A DNA stretch of 64,000 nt, from the NCBI RefSeq assembly GCF_022662195.1, contig NZ_JAKMCS010000013.1, forward strand, positions 1 through 64,000, written 5' to 3'. The notes beneath the pieces were generated by a model. It was not told the DNA's origin. It saw only the letters and a list, made by a program, of their open reading frames with translations, and did not search any database. This stretch comes from Aestuariivivens insulae. Its GTDB lineage: Bacteria; Bacteroidota; Bacteroidia; Flavobacteriales; Flavobacteriaceae. Shown here piece by piece: positions 17,575 to 25,184 of this stretch (the first letter of the stretch is position 1; every line of letters starts with the position of its first letter). The position numbers were made by a program, and so were the translations under genes.

Positions 17575-17662
17575 AAATGGCTGTAACATAATGGTTAACG
17601 ATATAGAACACTAGCGTGTCGCTATATCTACAATTATGTTAAATACGCAGTATTCGCCATTT
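17575..17662. other. Branched long hairpin with an exact XerD-arm match
   Basis: Outer stem AAATGGC (17575-17581) pairs with GCCATTT (17656-17662). Inside are two arms. One has nested stems TAACATAAT/ATTATGTTA (17584-17592, 17633-17641), GATATAG/CTATATC (17600-17606, 17622-17628) and ACAC/GTGT around a TAGC loop. The other is AATAC-GCA-GTATT (17642-17654). TTATGTTAAAT (17634-17644) equals the XerD-binding arm of E. coli dif. It may be a recombination site that folds as single-stranded DNA, or a structured RNA. Confidence 0.5.
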
Positions 17663-17690
17663 CACTCAGATAACACATTTGTTCTATAAT

Positions 17691-17709
17691 TTATATTATG
17701 TAAAATAGA
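17691..17709 (+). repeat. 19-bp direct repeat, left copy (dif-like)
   Basis: TTATATTATGTAAAATAGA, identical to 18293-18311. It contains TTATGTAAAAT, one mismatch from the E. coli XerD arm, preceded by TTTATA (dif centre TGTATA) and by ATAA, the usual inner end of the XerC arm. Confidence 0.65.
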
Positions 17710-17733
17710 GTTTTTACACTTCCATAATCTACT

Positions 17734-17910
17734 CTATACCCTTATTCCTACTGGGTTCAAAGAATTAACATACAAAAAAGTAAAAACTAGATATTGTTTG
17801 TATTCAATAAAGGAAACCGCCACTTTTCTGGGAAATTTTCGATGTAGGTAATCTAAGTTTTGGTTAAAAGTTTCACTAGATAGCTTTGAGGCTTTAATCT
17901 TATAAATCAT
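17734..17910 (-). pseudogene. Truncated RelE/ParE-like toxin
   Basis: 58 codons from the ATG at 17910, which overlaps the antitoxin-like gene by 11 bases, a classic toxin-antitoxin arrangement. MIYKIKASKLSSETFNQNLD followed by a basic second helix and ending NSLNPVGIRV resembles the N-terminal helix hairpin and following turn of RelE/ParE toxins. Those are normally ~90-100 residues with catalytic or gyrase-binding residues in the missing C-terminal sheet. The frame stops 25 bases before the 19-bp repeat, so truncation at that boundary is likely. Assignment is by pattern only and is moderately uncertain. Confidence 0.4.
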
Positions 17911-18226
17911 ACTTTTTCTTAGCAGCCGAAAGGACTTCTTCAAAGTCGACTGTTTGCCCTTTGATTATCTGTCCTTTCGATTTTTCTAACAAGGCTAATA
18001 TAGTATTTTCTTTATGTTCTTCAAATTCCTTAGGATAGAGGTACTTTGATATTTTTTTCATTTCTTCACTAGTAAACCTTTTCTCATTCATTTTCTTGTA
18101 AAACAGCCCTCTTTTAAGTCCAAGTAGGCCCATAAAATATTGCAACTTGTAATTGCTGTTTTTTATATCGTCTGCTAGCCTATCAAGTATTTTATCATAC
18201 TCATTAATTATGTCAACTGTGTTCAT
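17900..18226 (-). CDS. Putative antitoxin / small HTH protein
   Basis: 108 residues. The centre (YFMGLLGLKRGLFYKKMNEK and following SEEMKKISKYL) looks like a helix-turn-helix of the Cro/phage type. The C-terminal tail GQTVDFEEVLSAAKKKYDL is charged and typical of an antitoxin's toxin-binding end. It overlaps the truncated toxin-like frame. It would bind DNA and autoregulate the pair. Whether it still neutralises anything is doubtful because the partner is cut short. Confidence 0.5.
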   Translation of the reverse strand: MNTVDIINEYDKILDRLADDIKNSNYKLQYFMGLLGLKRGLFYKKMNEKRFTSEEMKKISKYLYPKEFEEHKENTILALLEKSKGQIIKGQTVDFEEVLSAAKKKYDL

Positions 18227-18292
18227 ATATATGACTATTTTATTTATATTTACGGTAAATATACAAATATTTTTATGACAAATCTATTATCA

Positions 18293-18311
18293 TTATATTA
18301 TGTAAAATAGA
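18293..18311 (+). repeat. 19-bp direct repeat, right copy
   Basis: Perfect copy of 17691-17709, 602 bases away, lying just upstream of the antitoxin-like gene. Beside it, TGCAAT (18318-18323) and ATTGCA (18329-18334) form a small perfect stem. Confidence 0.65.
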
Positions 18312-18377
18312 ATATTTTGCAATATAACATTGCATTAAGATAATATCCATTTCTTAAACCTACTTTGTTGCACCCTT

Positions 18378-18593
18378 CTACGCTTCAAGATTTTCATCTT
18401 CTAATTGTTGTGGGCTGTCTTTTTTCAATTTTAAATAGCCATTACCCTTAACCTTAAACGCTTTGTATTCTTCCTTACTGTACGACATAAAGTTAGACGA
18501 TCGTCTGTAAGCATCTTGAAAATCGGCGTGCTTTTTGGTGCGGCTTGTCCTTTTTCTGGTTTCCATAATGCGTATTACTTTTGAGGTTGACAC
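18378..18593 (-). CDS. Small basic protein, unknown function
   Basis: 71 residues, or 62 from the internal ATG at 18566 (METRKRTSRTKKHADFQDAY). Very basic N-terminus, acidic C-terminus (DSPQQLEDENLEA). No signal or membrane segment. It could bind nucleic acid. Family not recognised. It lies at the right border of the decayed island with normal flavobacterial composition. Confidence 0.5.
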   Translation of the reverse strand: MSTSKVIRIMETRKRTSRTKKHADFQDAYRRSSNFMSYSKEEYKAFKVKGNGYLKLKKDSPQQLEDENLEA

Positions 18594-18671
18594 TTATAAT
18601 TTAGCAAAAGTTTGAAGCAGTTTAATTGCTAAATTCATCATAAATATAGTATTTATTCTTTTAACCTGCTT

Positions 18672-18679
18672 TATATTTG
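18672..18679 (+). promoter_or_regulatory. -7 promoter element TATATTTG
   Basis: TAnnTTTG match 22 bases upstream of the ATG of the VTT-domain gene. Confidence 0.55.
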
Positions 18680-18701
18680 CCGTTTTAAATGCCTTAAGTC
18701 G

Positions 18702-19319
18702 ATGAAAAACCCGTCAAAAGATAAAAGTTCTAAAACCAGATTACAGCTCTTACACCAGTACTATAATTATACTGGGTTTTATAGCTTTGTTTGGCAGGCG
18801 GTAAAAAAAGCAATCCCAATTATAGCAGCTGTAGTGCTTGCTATTATTGTTATAAATAGTTTTTTTAACATCAACGAAGGGCTGGTATATTTAACAGAAA
18901 CCTTACCTCCCTTGGGTGTTTTAGGCTTCTTTTTTGTTTCGGAAACGTTTTTGGGGCTTATTCCGCCAGAAATATTTATAGCATGGTCTGGTAAGATGGA
19001 TCTGCCTTGGCTGTTCTTGGGCTTATTGGCGGTCTTGTCTTATATAGGTGGTTTAATTAGCTATGTTATAGGTGTTAGTATTACTAAGCTGCCTAAAGTA
19101 CATCGCTATATGGAAGCGAAACTGGAAAAGCAATTAAAGCAGTCCCGCAAATGGGGTGGTTTTTTAATTGTAGTGGGTGCCCTATTGCCACTACCCTTTT
19201 CTATTTCGTGTTTAACGGCTGGGCTAATTCATTTTCCATTTCGGGGTGTGGTACTTTATGGGGCCTTACGCTTGTTGCGCTTTTTAATATACGGTCTGGT
19301 TATTTTCCATGTGGTGTAA
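18702..19319 (+). CDS. VTT/SNARE-associated (DedA-like) membrane protein
   Basis: 205 residues. A hydrophobic N-terminal anchor is followed by the VTT-domain pattern: FFFVSETFLGLIPPEIFIAW as the re-entrant helix, GGLISYVIGVSI, and GALLPLPFSISCLTAGLIHF near the end. DedA/VTT proteins are integral cytoplasmic-membrane proteins involved in lipid scrambling and undecaprenyl-phosphate recycling. This short one is of the small-protein branch rather than classic DedA. Single gene with its own promoter. Confidence 0.8.
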   Translation: MKNPSKDKSSKTRLQLLHQYYNYTGFYSFVWQAVKKAIPIIAAVVLAIIVINSFFNINEGLVYLTETLPPLGVLGFFFVSETFLGLIPPEIFIAWSGKMDLPWLFLGLLAVLSYIGGLISYVIGVSITKLPKVHRYMEAKLEKQLKQSRKWGGFLIVVGALLPLPFSISCLTAGLIHFPFRGVVLYGALRLLRFLIYGLVIFHVV

Positions 19320-19697
19320 TGAAGACAGAAGACGGAAGACCCAAGTACGAAGAAGAAACGTTTAGTAATGTTTTACCTCCTCGTCTTATCCTTTGCAAAA
19401 GTCTGTTTTATAGAACTATATTAATTGCATGCGGCATTGCTAATCACGCTTTTTTTGAGTGATGTGGCAATCTCTTCATAATTAAAGCCTGCCCAAAACC
19501 CTTGCTTTAAGTTGTTTGCTCTCGGTGATGCAATATAGTGGTTTTACCACCTCGCCTTTATCCTTATGCTTAGGATAAAGCCACTCCTCCTTTAAAAGGA
19601 GGAGAATTTTTTATTTACCCTTAATATCTTATTAACCAATAACTAAATACTAATAATCCATTGTCTATCGACTGAAGGCTAAAGACCAAAGAAAAAA
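19320..19697. other. Intergenic region between convergent genes
   Basis: About 380 bases. The left part is a purine-rich, loosely repetitive stretch (GAAGAC and GAAG runs around 19320-19360). The right part carries two hairpins, described as a terminator. Open frames here have no support. Confidence 0.5.
19556..19614. terminator. Double hairpin, terminator-like
   Basis: First stem CTTTATCCT (19556-19564) with AGGATAAAG (19572-19580). Second stem CTCCTCCTTT (19584-19593) with AAAGGAGGAG (19595-19604), followed by a T run. The position between convergent genes fits transcription termination. Confidence 0.65.
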
Positions 19698-20078
19698 CTA
19701 AAGCCATTCCCTAAAGAAATCCATCATTTCCTCTTTTAGGTCGTAATGTAATTTAATATAGGTACGCATATCGTCTTTTAGGGTGTTTTGCTCATTTTGT
19801 AAGCGACCATCAATATTTTCGTTATAATCGGCTTTATGGATATTTGCCATTTTATTTCTACAGCGGTGCATTAATTTAGATATGGCGGCCTTCTCTATCA
19901 TTATCCTATTTTGGAAATTCTCTATAGACATAGTCGCCCGTTTATCGAATTCGCGGCTTGCGATTTCTTCCAACTTTTCTTCAAAGGTATCCATTTCATT
20001 AAAATGAAAACGTAGTTCTCTTTTCCAGGTGTCTAAATTAAACTTAAGATCGCTTAAATAATTTGCTTTTACTATCAT
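19698..20078 (-). CDS. Coiled-coil helical protein, unknown function
   Basis: 126 residues, nearly all helical with heptad-like charged patterns (LSDLKFNLDTWKRELRFHFN, later YDLKEEMMDFFREWL). No signal peptide. It lies 17 bases downstream of the EF-G-like gene on the same strand, so it is probably co-transcribed and may act with it or with ribosomes. That link is inference; no family recognised. Confidence 0.6.
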   Translation of the reverse strand: MIVKANYLSDLKFNLDTWKRELRFHFNEMDTFEEKLEEIASREFDKRATMSIENFQNRIMIEKAAISKLMHRCRNKMANIHKADYNENIDGRLQNEQNTLKDDMRTYIKLHYDLKEEMMDFFREWL

Positions 20079-20095
20079 GGCTTTCGATTAAAAAA

Positions 20096-22204
20096 TTATA
20101 CTTCTGCTTTAACTAGTTGTTTTTGTATGTTATTAGGTACCAATTGGTACGATGAAAATTTCGAACTAAATGTGGCCTTGCCTTGGGTTAACGAGCGTAA
20201 ATCTGTAGAATAGCCATATAACTCTGCAGCGGGAATGGTACATTTAAGGATTTGGTAATGGTCTAAATTATCAAAGCCTTGGATGATGGAGCGTCTGGAC
20301 TGTAAATCGGTCATGACATTACCTACCATATCTTCCGGCACTTTAACGGTCAATTCGTTGGTTGGCTCCAATAACTTAGGGTTGGCATTTAAAAAGGCTT
20401 CCTTAAAGGCGTGGGCACCAGCAATTTTAAAGGATATGTCGTTAGAGTCGACAGGATGCATCTTACCATCGTAAACCATAACGCGTACGTCCCTAATGTA
20501 CGATCCTGTAAGCGGCCCCTCTTCCATTACTTCCATAACGCCTTTCATTATGGATGGCAAATAACGCAAATCGATTACACCGCCTACAATGCAGTTGTAA
20601 AATACGAGCTTACCACCCCATGGTAAATCGACTTCCTCCTTGCCCCTAATATTGAAGCCTTCTGGTTCTGGCATACCCTCTATCCAAGGCTCTATTTTAA
20701 GGTGTACCTGGGCAAACTGTCCCGAACCTCCCGATTGCTTTTTATGACGGTAATTGGCCGTAGACGACCGCTGAATGGTTTCCCTATACTTAATCTTGGG
20801 CTTACTGTAAGTAGCTTCTATATTATAATCGTGCTTTAAGGTCCAATCTATAATAGCTAGGTGCAACTCGCCCTGGCAACCCAATATTTGCTCTTTGGAT
20901 TCTTTGGAATAATTTATTACTACAGTGGGGTCTTGCTTATGAATGCGACGGAGGGCTTCACTAAGCTTTTCGTCATCGGCTTTGTTGGTTACCGAAACGG
21001 CTTTTTGAATACGAGACTCTGGATATTGGATGGGCTTAATGCTAATGGGCTTACTACCGCTGTACAGGGTGTCGTTGGTTTTGGTAAACTTTAGTTTTAA
21101 GGTGGCTCCAATATCGCCAGTGGTTAACTTTTTTACGGGGTTTCTGTTTTTTCCGTCCATAATGAACAGTTGGTTAATGACTTCTACTTCGTCCGTTCTG
21201 GAATTGGTGAGTTTGTCATTTACATTAACCTCTCCCGATGTCACTTTAAAGAACGTGATTTGCCCCAAGTTAGACTGGTATAAGGTTTTAAAAATAAAAA
21301 GCGATGTTGGGGCATCTACTTTTGGGGATACCTCCTCGCCTTCTATACTCTGCTCTGGTTTTAGATCGGCTGCAGCCGGTGCCACATTGTCAATAAAACC
21401 CATAAGGCGGCCACTGCCCATATCCTGCAATGCAGAGACACAAAAAACAGGGAACAAATCGTGGTTTAACATCCCCAATTTAATTCCCTGTCGCATTTCA
21501 TCTTCACTAAGGGTGCCTTTGTCGAAGTAGAGTTCCATTAAGGCCTCATCGTTTTCGGCCGCTTTTTCAACCAATTCGTTGTGGAGAAAGTCGGCCGTTT
21601 CCTTTTCGCTATCGGGAATGGCTATTTTTTCTGGTTTTCCGCCATCTGGTCCAAATTTGTAGCATTTCATTTTAAGCACATCAATAATACACTGTGCGCC
21701 TTCTAACTTTATAGGATACTGAATTTGAACCGCATTATTACCAACCAACGATTTTATGCTTTTAAAGGCATCGTCGAAGTTGCAGTCTGAGTGATCAATC
21801 TGATTGATAATAAATAAGGTTGGCTTGTTATATTTATCGGTATAATTCCAGATAATTTCAGTGCCAACCTCTACGCCGTGCTTGCCATTTATAACGGTGG
21901 CGACCGTGTCTCCCACCCTGATGGCCGAAACAATTTCACCTATAAAGTCATCCAATCCAGGCGTATCAATAATGTTAATCTTGTAATTACGCCATTCGGT
22001 GTGTAGTGGTGTTGCAAATACCGACGCTTGACGCTCCTGCTCGATGTCATGATGGTCCGATGTCGTATTCTTATCTTCTATGGTACCACGTCTATTTATG
22101 AGTCCCGCTTCAAATAACATGGTTTCTGCTAAAGTAGTTTTGCCACTGTCGTGGGCACCCACAAAAACTACATTTTTAATGTGTTTGTCGTCAAATACTT
22201 TCAT
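20096..22204 (-). CDS. EF-G-like translational GTPase paralogue
   Basis: 702 residues with the full EF-G domain order: G domain, domain II, domain III, domain IV with its SGGSGQFAQVHLKIEP stretch, and domain V. G1 is GAHDSGKTTL (16-25), G3 DTPG (80-83), G4 NQID (134-137, canonical NKxD). The switch-I core reads ERQASV rather than the canonical ERGITI. The departures from canonical EF-G place it with the EF-G-like/EF-G2 paralogues. These bind ribosomes but need not do standard translocation. It is not the main fusA, which would sit in a ribosomal-protein operon. Confidence 0.88.
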   Translation of the reverse strand: MKVFDDKHIKNVVFVGAHDSGKTTLAETMLFEAGLINRRGTIEDKNTTSDHHDIEQERQASVFATPLHTEWRNYKINIIDTPGLDDFIGEIVSAIRVGDTVATVINGKHGVEVGTEIIWNYTDKYNKPTLFIINQIDHSDCNFDDAFKSIKSLVGNNAVQIQYPIKLEGAQCIIDVLKMKCYKFGPDGGKPEKIAIPDSEKETADFLHNELVEKAAENDEALMELYFDKGTLSEDEMRQGIKLGMLNHDLFPVFCVSALQDMGSGRLMGFIDNVAPAAADLKPEQSIEGEEVSPKVDAPTSLFIFKTLYQSNLGQITFFKVTSGEVNVNDKLTNSRTDEVEVINQLFIMDGKNRNPVKKLTTGDIGATLKLKFTKTNDTLYSGSKPISIKPIQYPESRIQKAVSVTNKADDEKLSEALRRIHKQDPTVVINYSKESKEQILGCQGELHLAIIDWTLKHDYNIEATYSKPKIKYRETIQRSSTANYRHKKQSGGSGQFAQVHLKIEPWIEGMPEPEGFNIRGKEEVDLPWGGKLVFYNCIVGGVIDLRYLPSIMKGVMEVMEEGPLTGSYIRDVRVMVYDGKMHPVDSNDISFKIAGAHAFKEAFLNANPKLLEPTNELTVKVPEDMVGNVMTDLQSRRSIIQGFDNLDHYQILKCTIPAAELYGYSTDLRSLTQGKATFSSKFSSYQLVPNNIQKQLVKAEV

Positions 22205-22287
22205 TCGTTAAAATTTTATTAATTATGTGATAATAATCTAATTATAAAATTAAGAACTCATGCAAGCACTCGTTGCACTCGTTCTCA

Positions 22288-22343
22288 CATTAAAAATTTT
22301 AAAATACTATCTTTTGTAAAAAGTATTCTTAAAATTTTTAATG
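22288..22343. repeat. Long inverted repeat (hairpin, MITE-like)
   Basis: Arms 22288-22308 and 22322-22343 are 21 and 22 bases. They are complementary except for one extra base, with a 13-base loop (22309-22321). Too strong to be chance in intergenic DNA. Confidence 0.75.
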
Positions 22344-22561
22344 TTCGTTTCATTGTTTATTGTTTTAATAGCCACGCCTGTATGCCGACAGGCAGACGCA
22401 ACCAATAGTTTAATAGTGTTAACATCTTGCCTCTATACTATAGAATTTGAGGCCCAAATAGATGACATAAAAATACTTTCTTAATTTACGAAAAAATATG
22501 ATTAAAATCAGCTACTAAATATTCTTAATGGAATCATAACAAAAATGTATGTTAACTTTAG

Positions 22562-22591
22562 TTGTTTATTGCTGGGGCTGTCCTATTTTTG
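22562..22591 (+). promoter_or_regulatory. Promoter: TTG, 19 bases, TATTTTTG
   Basis: Both flavobacterial promoter parts are present: TTG at 22562-22564 and TATTTTTG at 22584-22591 with 19-base spacing. It lies 14 bases before the ATG at 22606 and rules out the ATG at 22549 as the start. Confidence 0.7.
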
Positions 22592-22605
22592 CAAAAAAAA
22601 ATAGT

Positions 22606-22896
22606 ATGTCATTTTTAAGTATTTTTAGAATTGTAGCGTTGTTGGAAGGGATATCATATATTTTATTGCTTTTTATTGCAACCCCTATAAAGTACACGAT
22701 GGGCGATCCGCAGTATGTGAAATTATTAGGCATGCCCCACGGTTTGTTGTTTGTGGCTTACATAGCTATAGCCCTTATGTTAAGGCCTAGCTTGAACTGG
22801 AGTGGCAAACAGTTTAAATACGTACTTTTAGCAGCTATTATCCCATTTGGGACATTTTATGTAGATAAAAAAATATTAAGTTCTAAGTATGAATAA
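22606..22896 (+). CDS. DUF3817-family membrane protein
   Basis: 96 residues from ATG 22606. Three hydrophobic segments; the conserved pattern FRIVALLEGISYILLLFIAT, then a G-H in GMPHGLLFVAYIAIAL, is that of DUF3817 integral membrane proteins of unknown role. It overlaps the MscS gene by eight bases, so the two form an operon, perhaps both concerned with membrane stress (inference). Confidence 0.82.
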   Translation: MSFLSIFRIVALLEGISYILLLFIATPIKYTMGDPQYVKLLGMPHGLLFVAYIAIALMLRPSLNWSGKQFKYVLLAAIIPFGTFYVDKKILSSKYE

Positions 22897-24136
22897 CATT
22901 AGACACAGCATATACGATTACTTGATTGAAGAGGGAGTTTCTGCAACCATGGCAGAATATCTTAATATGCTTGTGTTTTTGGCAGGCTTGCTCGTTATTG
23001 TATTTGTTGTCGATTTTATAATTAGAAAATTAATTAGGGTAACCTTTATTAAATTGGCCCATAAGACCAAAACAAATTTTGATGATTTGTTGATAACCAA
23101 TAAGGTCCCCAGAAACATAGCCCATATTTTTCCGCTTTTAATTGTGATTGAATTTGTGCCCGTTGTTTTCTATGATTTCCCAAATTTTGAAAACCCCGTT
23201 GAAAAGGCACTTAAGGTCTTTGCCATAATATTAACCTTATGGGTGGTTAGAAGCTTACTAAATACGGTTAAGGATTACCTAAAAACCTTACCGCGTTATA
23301 AGGACAAACCTATAGACAGCTACATACAGGTATTTATGATTTTTGCCTGGGTTCTAGGCCTCTTTGTGGCGGTTGCTATTGTAAGTGGCATTACTTTTTT
23401 TAAGTTTATTACGGCTTTAGGTGCTGGTTCTGCAGTTATTATTTTGGTGTTTAAGGATACCATTTTAGGGTTTGTGGCCAGTATTCAAGTATCCATTAAC
23501 GATATGGTACGTATTGGTGACTGGATTACGTTTGAAAAATATGGTGCCGATGGTGATGTAATAGAAATCAATTTGGCGACGGTAAAAGTGCAAAACTTCG
23601 ATAAAACCATTACTACCATTCCTACCTACGCTCTTATTTCCGATTCGTTTAAGAACTGGCGTGGCATGGTGAATTCAGACGGACGCCGTATTAAGCGTGC
23701 CCTTTTAATTAAACAAGAAGGCATTAAGTATTTAACGACAGACCATGTGGAGCGTCTTAAAGAAATACAGTTGCTCACCTCTTATTTGGAATCCCGTCAA
23801 CAAGATATTAGTAAATACAATGCCGACCATAAAGCCAATAAAGAATTACTTTTGAACGGTAGAAACCTAACCAATATTGGCGTATTCAGAAAATATATTG
23901 ATTCTTATTTGAAGCAACATTCGGCTATTAATAAGGACATGATGATTATGGCGCGTCAATTGGCGCCAACCTCGCAAGGTATTCCTATGGAAATCTATGC
24001 CTTTAGCAGCGATAAACGTTGGGAAAATTACGAGTATATTATGTCTGATATTTTCGATCACCTCTTGGCTGCCCTACCCTATTTTGACTTAGAGGTGTTT
24101 GAATTGCCTACAGGTGCTATAGCTATTAAAAATTAA
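22889..24136 (+). CDS. MscS-family mechanosensitive channel (YbdG-like)
   Basis: 415 residues. Several N-terminal membrane helices precede the pore helix FFKFITALGAGSAVIILVFK. The MscS beta domain follows (VSINDMVRIGDWITFEKYGA, then IPTYALISDSFKNWRGM). Length and the long C-terminal cytoplasmic part resemble YbdG/MscM-type channels. It should protect against hypo-osmotic shock. Translationally coupled to the DUF3817 gene. Confidence 0.88.
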   Translation: MNNIRHSIYDYLIEEGVSATMAEYLNMLVFLAGLLVIVFVVDFIIRKLIRVTFIKLAHKTKTNFDDLLITNKVPRNIAHIFPLLIVIEFVPVVFYDFPNFENPVEKALKVFAIILTLWVVRSLLNTVKDYLKTLPRYKDKPIDSYIQVFMIFAWVLGLFVAVAIVSGITFFKFITALGAGSAVIILVFKDTILGFVASIQVSINDMVRIGDWITFEKYGADGDVIEINLATVKVQNFDKTITTIPTYALISDSFKNWRGMVNSDGRRIKRALLIKQEGIKYLTTDHVERLKEIQLLTSYLESRQQDISKYNADHKANKELLLNGRNLTNIGVFRKYIDSYLKQHSAINKDMMIMARQLAPTSQGIPMEIYAFSSDKRWENYEYIMSDIFDHLLAALPYFDLEVFELPTGAIAIKN

Positions 24137-24187
24137 ACAACATTTAGGGCTAACTCATTCCAAACGCTACTAAACTAAAATTAATAT

Positions 24188-24285
24188 TAACCCTCGTCAT
24201 TACGAGGGAGCGCATTGACCGAAGTAATCTCTATGTTTAGGCTGTGGAACTAACAGGTTGCTTCGCTACGCTCGCAATGATCTTT
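24188..24285. repeat. Degenerate dispersed inverted repeat
   Basis: TCATTACGAG near the left end pairs with CTCGCAATGA at the right end with one mismatch. The rest is GC-rich relative to its surroundings. It resembles the dispersed extragenic TCATTGCGAG-type repeat common in flavobacterial genomes. Confidence 0.55.
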
Positions 24286-24290
24286 TTAAC

Positions 24291-25184
24291 TTATTCTCCC
24301 TTGAAAAGATGCATTAATCCCTCGTAGTTCTTTTTTAGAATAACTTCTGGATCGCCTCCTTTTACATGCCCCAGTATATTAAAAAGGCCTTTATAGTTTA
24401 AATCCAATAGCCGTTGGATCATGTCTTTTTCTAAGTTGCCCTTTCCAATGGTTATAATTTTGGGGCCTTCGGCTTTCATGCCATTTAAGCTTACTGCCCA
24501 TAAATAAGGCATCAATTTTTTAATATTTTCAGAATAGTCTTCTAAATCATGATGGGCATGGTGGAAATTAAAAACAATACCAATCTCTTCACCAGGTAAA
24601 GCTTTTATGATTTTAAGTTGATTTTCTGGCCTCCCAAACCATCCGCCATGATTGTACAAAGCTATTTTACACCCTAAAGATTTTGCCCTTTTAGACAAGT
24701 ATGAAACCATTGCAATAGCTTCTTGTAATGATTCCGCTTCGGTTAAGCTTTCAAAATATGTAGGTTCAAAACCCACCCATATTTGGGTTTTTAAATCAAC
24801 GCGTTTCAGGTTTTTAAATACAACTTCTCTATCTGGGTTTAAATGATTGGGCTTGTCCTTCCTTAAGTTAATGTATAACCAAACGGCTTTTATAGCTATT
24901 CCCTTTTCTTTTGCAAGCTCCCATTCTTCTTTCATTGTTGGAATATGCTCAGGTCTATGGCCATAGGCATATTGTTTATAGCCTAAACGTTCTAACATGT
25001 CCAAACGTTCTTTGGGTGTTCGTTCTTTTGCATCGAAACCTACAATGGACCACGGGGTAAGATTATCTTTATTAAATAGGCCAGCGTTACTTTCTTGCTT
25101 GGTTACTTTACAAGCTATAAGCGTTAAGCTCATTATTAGAACAGCTAAAATATATTTTTTTAAAACCATGTTCTGTCTCAACAT
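24291..25184 (-). CDS. Sugar phosphate isomerase/epimerase-like lipoprotein (TIM barrel)
   Basis: 297 residues; the ATG at 25169 (MVLKKYILAVLIMSLTLIAC) is an equally good start. The lipobox ends LIAC. The mature protein is a xylose-isomerase-like TIM barrel (AP endonuclease 2 fold): GYKQYAYGHRPE, KIALYNHGGWF, IGIVFNFHHAHHD and FNILGHVKGGDPE with likely metal His/Glu residues. It is the last gene of the PUL operon. Such secreted epimerase-like lipoproteins are frequent in PULs; their reaction is generally unknown. Confidence 0.8.
   Translation of the reverse strand: MLRQNMVLKKYILAVLIMSLTLIACKVTKQESNAGLFNKDNLTPWSIVGFDAKERTPKERLDMLERLGYKQYAYGHRPEHIPTMKEEWELAKEKGIAIKAVWLYINLRKDKPNHLNPDREVVFKNLKRVDLKTQIWVGFEPTYFESLTEAESLQEAIAMVSYLSKRAKSLGCKIALYNHGGWFGRPENQLKIIKALPGEEIGIVFNFHHAHHDLEDYSENIKKLMPYLWAVSLNGMKAEGPKIITIGKGNLEKDMIQRLLDLNYKGLFNILGHVKGGDPEVILKKNYEGLMHLFKGE

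Larger units (their letters stand above)
17414..17733. other. Non-coding stretch in the decayed island
   Basis: About 320 bases with no gene. It holds the branched hairpin (17575-17662), the left 19-bp direct repeat (17691-17709) and a small stem TGTAAAA (17699-17705) / TTTTACA (17712-17718). GCGTGTCG occurs twice (17505-17512 and 17614-17621). Confidence 0.6.
22205..22605. other. Divergent intergenic region with inverted repeats
   Basis: About 400 bases between divergent genes. It holds a very long AT-rich hairpin (22288-22343), a degenerate GC-rich palindrome (GCCTGT at 22376-22381, ACAGGC at 22388-22393) and the DUF3817 promoter. CACTCGTT occurs twice at 22267-22282. Confidence 0.7.

Noticed and set aside
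17575-17662. Classical integron attC site
   Set aside because: A GTTAAAT box is present but no RYYYAAC partner and no integrase are seen; kept only as a possible recombination structure.
20283-21530. Plus-strand open frames inside the EF-G-like gene
   Set aside because: Antisense shadows of a complete, strongly conserved coding sequence.
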